A stretch of 64,000 nucleotides of DNA from an uncultured Alphaproteobacteria bacterium. GTDB lineage: Bacteria > Pseudomonadota > Alphaproteobacteria > Rs-D84. The stretch covers positions 74,356 through 138,355 of the forward strand of contig CALXMC010000003.1 of the NCBI GenBank assembly GCA_944389385.1. The letters run 5' to 3'. This document shows positions 53,487 through 60,637 of the stretch, piece after piece. A program made the translations under genes and the position numbers. Each line of letters opens with the position of its first letter. The first letter of the stretch is position 1. Below the pieces are notes generated by a model that did not search any database, had not been told where the DNA came from, and saw nothing but the letters and a program-made list of their open reading frames with translations.

Positions 53487-53751
53487 ATTTTGCTTCGTCT
53501 TCTGGTATGACGGAAACTGTTTTCCGATCGCCCAGACCACGTTTGAATTTCACAACGCCCGCAATTTTCGCGAACAGTGTGTGGTCTTTGCCCATGCCGA
53601 CATTCAGGCCAGGATGAACCGACGTTCCACGTTGGCGAACAATGATGTTGCCGGCGATAACACGGCTGCCACCGGATTTTTTAACGCCCAAACGACGCCC
53701 CGCGGAATCGCGTCCATTGGTGGTTGCCGAACCTGCTTTCTTATGTGCCAT
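53485..53751 (-). CDS. rpmA: 50S ribosomal protein L27
   Basis: 88 residues: [20 protein letters not shown], then [13 protein letters not shown] and [16 protein letters not shown], standard L27. No N-terminal extension needing Prp-type cleavage. Preceded 24 bp by rplU; the frequent third partner obg is not present. Confidence 0.97.
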   Translation of the reverse strand: MAHKKAGSATTNGRDSAGRRLGVKKSGGSRVIAGNIIVRQRGTSVHPGLNVGMGKDHTLFAKIAGVVKFKRGLGDRKTVSVIPEDEAK

Positions 53752-53775
53752 AATTAAACTCCTTATATCCCGGGA

Positions 53776-54075
53776 TTAACCCTTGATTTCCGTAATTTTC
53801 AACACAGTGATATACTGGCGATGGCCGCGAGTACGACGATAGTTTTGACGGCGTTTTTTCTTGAACACCAAAACTTTGTCACCGCGTTTTTGTTCCACAA
53901 CCTGGGCCACTACGCGCGCGCCGTCGATAAACGGTGTGCCGATTTTGTCGTCCAGCATTAAAACCTGGTCAAATTCGACCGTGCCGTCGGCATTCAGGCG
54001 TTCAACCTTTACAATGTCGCCCGTTTTCACGCGATATTGTTTGCCGCCGGTTTGAAAGATTGCAATGTTGCTCAT
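53776..54075 (-). CDS. rplU: 50S ribosomal protein L21
   Basis: 99 residues with the L21 core: [40 protein letters not shown]. First gene of the rplU-rpmA pair. Promoter on the minus strand TTGACT, 16 nt, TACTTT around 54125-54155, then a T/C-rich leader. Confidence 0.97.
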   Translation of the reverse strand: MSNIAIFQTGGKQYRVKTGDIVKVERLNADGTVEFDQVLMLDDKIGTPFIDGARVVAQVVEQKRGDKVLVFKKKRRQNYRRTRGHRQYITVLKITEIKG

Positions 54076-54200
54076 ATCTCTTTCTCTTGTTATTGTTCTT
54101 GTTCGTTTTGTTCAAAGTTTTCTACAAAAGTATCATTTTTTTATCAAAAGTCAAGTGTTTTGCATAAAATTTTCAACAAAAACAGAATTTATCACATAAA

Positions 54201-54222
54201 AAAACGCCCCAGTGGGGCGTTT
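54201..54222 (-). terminator. terminator of the exported-protein gene at 54224
   Basis: AAACGCCCC-AGT-GGGGCGTTT; on the minus strand followed by a long U-run. Confidence 0.8.
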
Positions 54223-54223
54223 G

Positions 54224-55810
54224 TTATGGGCACAATGCCAATTGTCTTAATACATTTTGTACGTCATTATTGACCGACACAGTTATTTCACGTTGCAGGC
54301 CATCAACGTATGTATAATTAAACTTGTAATCCCGGAATTCTGGGAACGCGGCGTATGCCTGCTGGAACGGGGCAAGCATGGCGTAAAACCACTGACGCCC
54401 ACGGCACAGGCAACCATTGCGAACGTCCGCCGCAACAGCCGCGGTGGCTGTGTTGGGATATTTTTTATCCAACTCGCTGTCTGTCATCATTAAACAACGC
54501 GCACCAAACCCATAGAAATTCGCATCATCCGACATGAATTTATATATCAAACCATCCGATGCACCGGCATTCTTTAACGAATATACCATGCCATCCGTAC
54601 AGCACGCATTCGCAGATCCCATTAACATTTTATACCGTTCCAACAATGGTGCCGCCAATGGGTTATTTGCCGTTATATTCTTGTCACAACGCGCGGCATC
54701 TATGAATTCATCCATTTTTTCGGCGCGGATTAACGGGCTGCGCGGCGCGACAGTTTCACGAATAATCGGTTTACGACGCCAGATTTGACATTCGGTTTCA
54801 CTGTCAAACGGGCAACCGTCCGCCCGACCAAACACCACCGTAACCAGACGACTTAAATCTTGGGCCACGTATTCAGGCCGTGGTGATGGCAATTTTATGC
54901 GATCGATGGTCGCATCGCCAATTATTGCGGTATTTTTTTGCTTGGTTACCGTTACCAGGTTGCTGTCCGATGTTGTATACTGGGGTTGAGACCCGTCCGC
55001 AACCACAGGCGTTGGCGCAGGTTCTGCGACAACCTCTTTGGACACAGTCTGGGCCGCAACAACATTGGCCGTAACAACCGTATCCGCAGCAACATCCACG
55101 TCCGCCGCGGGTGCGACCTGTACATCCACCGTATCCGATACAACGTTTGTATCCGCCACAGGTGCGGTTTGAACAACAGCGGCATCGGTAACCGTTTCGG
55201 TTGTATCTTGCACCCATAAATTTTCAGTCGGCTTGTTCGGCCGTAATAATTCTTCGATACGTGCACGCGTTGCAGCGGCATCCGCCATATTTTGTTTATA
55301 TAAATCAACCACGTTAATTTCTTCGTGATTTTTGGGATTTTGCGCAACAACCGTCGCCACGGGTTCGTATGGGGTATCCGCCTGGCGTATATATAATTCC
55401 GGCATCGGTTGCAGGAACCAATCTGTGTAATCTTTGTATTTATAACTGGGTACAGAATCATCCCAAATCGGCACACCATCACGCCAATCGACCGTTTTGT
55501 CATACCCGCGCGGATCATACGTTCCAACAGACCCATCCCAAACAGGTTCACGGTCATCATCCGGCACAGATTTTATCGACAACAGTTTTACCGAACGCAT
55601 TGGATCGGGATCCTGGTATATATACTGGGGCATTTGTGCACGCATCTCGGCCGGTGCAGTTTTCACCTGTCCCATTTCCAAAACCAACGGATCCGCCGGC
55701 TGCGCCGGTGTAACTTGATAACACCCAGGTCCGACACATGCGGCCATAGACCCGGAATTCGCCCCACATAAATACAGTAAAGACGAAAAAATAAAGATTT
55801 TCCTTCTCAT
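54224..55810 (-). CDS. exported protein B (528 aa), unknown function
   Basis: Starts at the ATG at 55810 (MRRKIFIFSSLLYLCG), giving a signal peptide of about 25 residues; the frame extends upstream without signal. Residues 30-190 are Pro/Asp/Tyr-rich with repeated WDxSV/WDDSVP segments. Residues 200-290 are a Val/Ala/Asp/Thr low-complexity stretch. The C-terminal 220 residues look folded, with Cys in CPFDSETECQIW, ACCTDGMVY, RCLMM, GCLCRGRQWFY and a final CP. No family recognised. TATTAT ends 7 nt before the ATG and no ribosome binding site is present. It sits between giant proteins A and C, sharing export and Cys content. Confidence 0.75.
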   Translation of the reverse strand: MRRKIFIFSSLLYLCGANSGSMAACVGPGCYQVTPAQPADPLVLEMGQVKTAPAEMRAQMPQYIYQDPDPMRSVKLLSIKSVPDDDREPVWDGSVGTYDPRGYDKTVDWRDGVPIWDDSVPSYKYKDYTDWFLQPMPELYIRQADTPYEPVATVVAQNPKNHEEINVVDLYKQNMADAAATRARIEELLRPNKPTENLWVQDTTETVTDAAVVQTAPVADTNVVSDTVDVQVAPAADVDVAADTVVTANVVAAQTVSKEVVAEPAPTPVVADGSQPQYTTSDSNLVTVTKQKNTAIIGDATIDRIKLPSPRPEYVAQDLSRLVTVVFGRADGCPFDSETECQIWRRKPIIRETVAPRSPLIRAEKMDEFIDAARCDKNITANNPLAAPLLERYKMLMGSANACCTDGMVYSLKNAGASDGLIYKFMSDDANFYGFGARCLMMTDSELDKKYPNTATAAVAADVRNGCLCRGRQWFYAMLAPFQQAYAAFPEFRDYKFNYTYVDGLQREITVSVNNDVQNVLRQLALCP

Positions 55811-55905
55811 GTATTGAATAATATCACAAAATAAAGTCTTTTGAAACAGAAATTTACATATTTCGTTACAAATTTTGCATTTTTTCAAATATAACGATTT
55901 TAATA

Positions 55906-55929
55906 AAAACCGCCCAACGGGCGGTTTTT
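55906..55929 (-). terminator. terminator of giant protein C gene
   Basis: AAAAACCGCCC-AAC-GGGCGGTTTTT. Confidence 0.85.
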
Positions 55930-55930
55930 A

Positions 55931-58900
55931 TTAAGTGGCTATTGCGCCAGATGAATCATCGTCTGGTTCATCGGGCTGAACCTGGACACAGGCATTTGAC
56001 TGCAATACATATCCCGCCGCACATGATGTCGGGATACATGCACTCCAATCCGTGCCAGTCCACGTACGTTTAGCGGACAAAACATTTGGATCTGTGTGGG
56101 TGCATGATTTTGTATCCGCCACACACCGCGTTCCAACCAATGTATAGTTTTCTTCACACGATTTCGGTGTACATGTGCCCCATGCAGCACCATTCCATGT
56201 CTGGGTTGCAGTCGCCACACCCGGCACGTTCGGCAATTCGCACGAACGAACGGTTGATGTGCACTTGCCATTTTCCAATATGTATCCGATACCACATGAT
56301 TCAACCGTGCACGGACCATAAGAACCACTTTTTTCGTCCCATGTTTCATACGCAGTGGCGGCATTCGGTACACTGGATGTGCATGGACGTTTTAATTGAA
56401 CGCATTCAACGCCGTCAACCAACACGTACCCAGATGCACATGCCGATGGCGTGCACTCGCCCCAACCATTACCATTCCAGGTCTGGGTTGCACTGGTCAT
56501 ATTGGAACCAGATGGGGTACATGCACGGACATTCGAAACACATGCGTTATTTTCAGAATGTGTCCCGGTCGGGCATGCCTGACAACGGCCAGATTGTGCA
56601 ACATAGCCATCCACGCATTTGGTTAACACACATGGTCCCCAACCTGTAACTTGGCCATTTGCATCCGTTCCCTGGTAACTGTCACCCATCCAGGTCGTTA
56701 CACCATTGTCTGTTCCCTGGGCTGCATTTGGATCATCACCGGTATAACTGCATGTACGAGTATTTGCAACGCATACACCGTTTTCGTTATGTGTGCCCGT
56801 CGGACATTCAGGTGACGCCCAGTCTTCGCCAGTGTCACCCTTTCTCCACGAACGAACGCCTTCGACGTCAATATCCTGCAAGCATTGTTCACGCAGCGCG
56901 ACAGACGAACCTTCGACCGCACCCAACGCATATCCGCCGTCCAATATTTCAGACAGTGTGATGATATTGCGGCATGTATTTGTATCGTAATCCGTTGTGT
57001 TATCACACGCATTTTCAGTATCTTCTTTGTTAATAACCGCCTGTAACACATTGTTCGGCGCGCCACAAATCATCTCTTCATAACAATGCGGCACATTGGA
57101 CACCTGGGAACAATATGTTTTGATACGGCTGGTGCTCCAATTCGGTTGTGATGTTTCCTGGGTTGTGTAACAATCATACAGTTCAGACAAACATTCGTTA
57201 AAGTTACTGCGCGCGGCCGCATAGTCAGACGCAATTGTGTCTTGTTCTTCCTGATAAAACTCTAAGCGTTTTTGCTGCAAAGCCTGTTGCGCTGCAACCT
57301 TTTGATAACCGATATTTTGTGCGGCTGTACTTAATTGTTCGCCGTACAAATCGCAATCCGCATTGGCATCCAACGCATATTGCTGCATAATACTGCGGCG
57401 TGCATCCGCCACCGGCCCACGCAAGTCTGCGTATGGGTCACCCGATGCGGTTGTGTAACCAAAACATGTCGCAGAATTGGACGCTGTATTATCCTGGGGG
57501 GTTATGAATTCCAGGTTATATTCATCGGTATTGTTTACGTCGATATAACTGTTATAATTGTACGGGCATTGGCTGCGGCCGTTACCACATTTACGATTAT
57601 TTGCCGGCAAACCGCACGCTTCGTATATGCCGTTAAAGCAGGAATCCAACACGCGGTTACAAACGTTATTGTGTGCATATTGAAACAATTCGTATCCCCA
57701 TGTTTCAGCCAAAGAGTCTTTGACACCGCTTTTGTCTGCCAAATTTAATTGTCCGTCAATTCCCGCCAAATTACCAACGACACTGGTCAATTCATCAAAT
57801 GCAGATGCCAAACTGTCGTTATCTTCGGTCAATATGGTTAATGTATTTTCTTTGGCTTTGGCCCAAGATTGTAATGATGCCAAAATATCACTGCTGGAGC
57901 CATCTATTGTTGATAAATCAAATCCGAACGTATTACCAGACTCGGAACAGTACGATGGTTGATTACATGGCGTTTGTCCACCACCGTTACCATCAAACAT
58001 GCCATGGTTAAAGCACCATTCTTCGGCCTCGGATGAATCAACACCGTATTGGTCGGTAACTTCTTTCCAAGAAATACAATTCATAACCTTTTCAGCATCG
58101 GTTAACTGGAACGCTTCGGTCACAGCCTTGCCTTTGGTGGCAATTAACAAAGCCAATTCGCCAGACACCTTGATTAACTCTTCATTTGCCTGCTCTAACT
58201 TGGCCTCGGCATCGGCAAATGCACGAACACGACCGGCACATGCACAACGACGTTGCGCCGCGTTACGCGCGGTGCAAATCTCGTCCATACAGGCATAATA
58301 TGATTCTTTGCAGTTATTATAAGCCTCGGCAGAAATCAGACCAGTAGAACTGTCGATAATATTCGAATAATTACCCGTATACAATGCGTTTGACAGATAT
58401 GTATATGTATTGGTTGCAGCCTTGCTGCCGCGGATGGCACTGCCCTGTAAAGAGATACGCGATGGCGTTGTTGTTGCCGCACGTGAACGAACAGTGCGTG
58501 ATGCTGTATTTGCCGCCACACGCGATACCGTGTTCGATGCCGTGCCGCGCGACACCACGTTACGTGCCGTAACATTACGACCCCCAGACGCCGCATTTGG
58601 CGTTCCACGCGACGCAGTCGCCGTTGCGCGTGATACCGTCGGATTTGCACGCGACGACGAAACCGTTGCACGCGATGTATTCGTTGTGGCAACACGCGAC
58701 GCAGTTGGCGTTGTCACCGTGCCACGCGACACCGTCGCGCGCGATGATACACCACGCGGCGTTACAACTGTGTTATTTGACGTCTCTCGCGATACGACAT
58801 TGGTTGACGAACCGCGCGAAGTCACTGGACGCGCCGATGCAGACCGTACGTTTGCACCATTGCGTGGCGATTGAATCGCCGCAGCCGTTGGCACCACATA

Positions 58901-59032
58901 CGCCGGCGCAACCGGATCCGCTAACACCGCGCGCATTGACACCAATGTAGAACAAACAAAAAATGCACCGGCCAGTAAAAACACTGTCCCCATTGCGTTT
59001 TTCAAATTTTCTGCGAAATTATGGCGTTTCAT
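55931..59032 (-). CDS. giant exported Cys-rich modular protein C (1033 aa)
   Basis: Signal peptide or N-terminal anchor (about 13-38). Residues 45-200 are a disordered Arg/Ser/Thr/Ala/Val region with many VSR, TASR and SRAT repeats. From about 230 a Cys-containing helical domain begins (CKESYYACMDEIC, RRCACAGRVRAF), parallel to protein A. Paired-Cys helices continue to about 750. The last 280 residues hold five to six modules of the form ATQTWNG..WG.CTP.SC..GY.L....CV. It has an AGGGGGAG ribosome binding site and a leader of about 90 nt after a TATAAT. Probably surface-exposed; function unknown. Confidence 0.85.
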   Translation of the reverse strand: MKRHNFAENLKNAMGTVFLLAGAFFVCSTLVSMRAVLADPVAPAYVVPTAAAIQSPRNGANVRSASARPVTSRGSSTNVVSRETSNNTVVTPRGVSSRATVSRGTVTTPTASRVATTNTSRATVSSSRANPTVSRATATASRGTPNAASGGRNVTARNVVSRGTASNTVSRVAANTASRTVRSRAATTTPSRISLQGSAIRGSKAATNTYTYLSNALYTGNYSNIIDSSTGLISAEAYNNCKESYYACMDEICTARNAAQRRCACAGRVRAFADAEAKLEQANEELIKVSGELALLIATKGKAVTEAFQLTDAEKVMNCISWKEVTDQYGVDSSEAEEWCFNHGMFDGNGGGQTPCNQPSYCSESGNTFGFDLSTIDGSSSDILASLQSWAKAKENTLTILTEDNDSLASAFDELTSVVGNLAGIDGQLNLADKSGVKDSLAETWGYELFQYAHNNVCNRVLDSCFNGIYEACGLPANNRKCGNGRSQCPYNYNSYIDVNNTDEYNLEFITPQDNTASNSATCFGYTTASGDPYADLRGPVADARRSIMQQYALDANADCDLYGEQLSTAAQNIGYQKVAAQQALQQKRLEFYQEEQDTIASDYAAARSNFNECLSELYDCYTTQETSQPNWSTSRIKTYCSQVSNVPHCYEEMICGAPNNVLQAVINKEDTENACDNTTDYDTNTCRNIITLSEILDGGYALGAVEGSSVALREQCLQDIDVEGVRSWRKGDTGEDWASPECPTGTHNENGVCVANTRTCSYTGDDPNAAQGTDNGVTTWMGDSYQGTDANGQVTGWGPCVLTKCVDGYVAQSGRCQACPTGTHSENNACVSNVRACTPSGSNMTSATQTWNGNGWGECTPSACASGYVLVDGVECVQLKRPCTSSVPNAATAYETWDEKSGSYGPCTVESCGIGYILENGKCTSTVRSCELPNVPGVATATQTWNGAAWGTCTPKSCEENYTLVGTRCVADTKSCTHTDPNVLSAKRTWTGTDWSACIPTSCAAGYVLQSNACVQVQPDEPDDDSSGAIAT

Positions 59033-59197
59033 AAAACTCCCCCTGCAATCCGGAAAGCCCCGGAAAATCCGCTTTTCAGTGGCGTAACAGATACAAATTC
59101 ACCCACCCATTTTGTATAATTATAACATTTTTGCGGTGGTCTGTAAATAAGAAAACAGAGCGGTTACTGGTTACTGGTTACTCGTGACCACACCGCT

Positions 59198-59331
59198 GTC
59201 ATTGCGAAAGAGTACGATCAACGTTGAAAACGTTGTCGTACGACTGTGGCAATCCAGTCATAATATGTCTGCGGGCATTCGCCCGCAGTGCTTTTTTATT
59301 TACTGGATCGCCACGCTTCGCTCGCGATGAC
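59198..59331. repeat. 134-bp composite palindrome, family A copy 1
   Basis: Starts GTCATTGCGA, ends CGCGATGAC. Inside: GTACGA..AACGTT-GAA-AACGTT..CGTAC hairpin, GGCAATCCAG / CTGGATCGCC box pair, and CTGCGGGC-ATT-CGCCCGCAG followed by CTTTTTT, a terminator-like stem. Confidence 0.9.
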
Positions 59332-59367
59332 AAAGGGGACTAAGTGGCTAATCCCATACTCTCTAAC

Positions 59368-59560
59368 CACCCCGCCCTGCGGGCTCTCCCCTCCAATGGA
59401 GGGGAACTTGGTGCGTTCCCGTCGCGGTCTAAGTTACCCTTTACGACGGATGGGGGTGCTGACTCTCATACCGTTGCGGAACAAAGTTCCCCTCTGCGGA
59501 GGGGTGGCACGAAGTGCCGGGGTGGTTTATCACCCGAAACTTCGGCGAAGGGTGGTTTAT
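59368..59560. repeat. intergenic repeat, family C copy 3
   Basis: CCCCTCCAATGGAGGGGAAC, a GTTCCCGTCGCGGTCTAAGT segment, then GTTCCCCTCTGCGGAGGGGT and a GGGGTGGTTTATCACCCGAA flank. Confidence 0.8.
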
Positions 59561-59593
59561 CACGAGTCACGAGTAACAAGTAACTCCACCGCT

Positions 59594-59727
59594 GTCATTG
59601 CGAAAGAGTACGATCAACGTTGAAAACGTTGTCGTACGACTGTGGCAATCCAGTCATAATATGTCTGCGGGCATTCGCCCGCAGTGCTTTTTTATTTACT
59701 GGATCGCCACGCTTCGCTCGCGATGAC
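59594..59727. repeat. 134-bp composite palindrome, family A copy 2
   Basis: Same 134-bp length and near identical to copy 1, 396 bp downstream in direct orientation. Confidence 0.9.
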
Positions 59728-59765
59728 AAAGGGGACTAAGTGGCTAATCCCACACTTTCTTTGTC

Positions 59766-59785
59766 ATTCCCGCGCAGGCGGGAAT
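59766..59785. repeat. short palindrome ATTCCCGC-GCAG-GCGGGAAT
   Basis: Perfect 8-bp arms. The GTCATTCCCGC...GCGGGAAT form is a common intergenic palindrome type in proteobacteria. The span 59786-59880 next to it holds no supported gene. Confidence 0.7.
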
Positions 59786-59881
59786 AAGGCTTGGGTTGTT
59801 ATTAGTTATTTAATCGGGGAAATAATTCAGCGTTGTGTTCTTTTTATGTATCTGTAATCCGCTGCACAATTTAATAGACCC

Positions 59882-59948
59882 TATTCCCGCCTTATCCACC
59901 CCACAAATACATTCGTATTTGCGGGGACCCCGGGCGCGGGAATGACAA
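59882..59948. repeat. intergenic palindromic repeat, family B copy 3
   Basis: Near copy of 53172-53242, beginning TATTCCCGCC and ending GCGGGAATGACAA, inner hairpin with one changed base. Confidence 0.85.
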
Positions 59949-59962
59949 ATTAAGGAATTAAG

Positions 59963-60230
59963 TGGATAATCCCGCAGTCTCTAACCACCCCGGCGGCAAG
60001 CCGCCACCCCTCCAATGGAGGGGAACTTAGTATGTTCCCGTCGCGGTCTAAGTTACCCTTTACGACGGATGGGGCTGCTGACTCTCATACCGTCGCGGAA
60101 CAAAGTTCACCTCTGTGGCAGAATGTGGCTGATGACTCTCATACCGTTGCGGAACAAAGTTCCCCTCTGCGGAGGGGTGGCACGAAGTGCCGGGGTGGTT
60201 TATCACCCGAAACTTCGGCGAAGGGCGAAA
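59963..60230. repeat. intergenic repeat, family C copy 4
   Basis: Begins TTAAGTGGATAATCCCGCAG, then the CACCCCTCC/GGAGGGGAAC block, partly duplicated (two copies of the CTGACTCTCATACCGT segment). Confidence 0.8.
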
Positions 60231-60253
60231 GACGAGTCACGAGTAACTTCCTT

Positions 60254-60387
60254 GTCATTGCGAAGGAGTACGATCAACGTTGAAAACGTTGTCGTACGAC
60301 TGCGGCAATCTAGTTATAATATGTCTGCGGGCGAACGCCCGCAGTGCTTTTTTATTTACTGGATCGCCACGCTCCGCTCGCGATGAC
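60254..60387. repeat. 134-bp composite palindrome, family A copy 3
   Basis: Third 134-bp copy, 660 bp after copy 2, with compensated changes in the hairpins (ATTCGCCC becomes GAACGCCC). Confidence 0.9.
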
Positions 60388-60394
60388 AAAGGGG

Positions 60395-60590
60395 ACTAAG
60401 TGGATAATTCCGCAGTCTCTAACCACCCCGGCGGCAAGCCGCCACCCCTCCAATGGAGGGGAACTTAGTATGTTCCCGTCGCGGTCTAAGTTACCCTTTA
60501 CGACGGATGGGGGTGTTGACTCTCATACCGTCACAGAACAGTTCCCCTCTGAGGAGGGGAACTTACCCCGCGACGGGAAATACGAGTAAC
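60395..60590. repeat. intergenic repeat, family C copy 5
   Basis: First 150 bp nearly identical to copy 4 (from the AAGTGGATAAT box on), ending with a GAGGAGGGGAAC block. The whole interval 59033-60611 is repeats with no supported gene. Confidence 0.8.
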
Positions 60591-60611
60591 AAGTTACGAG
60601 TAACCAGTAAC

Positions 60612-60637
60612 AAAAACGCCCCAATGGGGCGTTTTTT
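60612..60637 (-). terminator. ppdK terminator
   Basis: AAAAACGCCCC-AAT-GGGGCGTTTTTTT right after the ppdK stop. Confidence 0.85.

Noticed and set aside
54873-55560. Gly/Cys/Arg-rich minus-strand frames overlapping exported protein B
   Set aside because: Out-of-frame shadows of the Val/Ala/Asp/Thr low-complexity region in the real gene, without start signals.
59198-60387. The three 134-bp repeats as a CRISPR array
   Set aside because: Units are too long, spacing is irregular (396 and 660 bp) and contains other repeats; no cas genes in the window.
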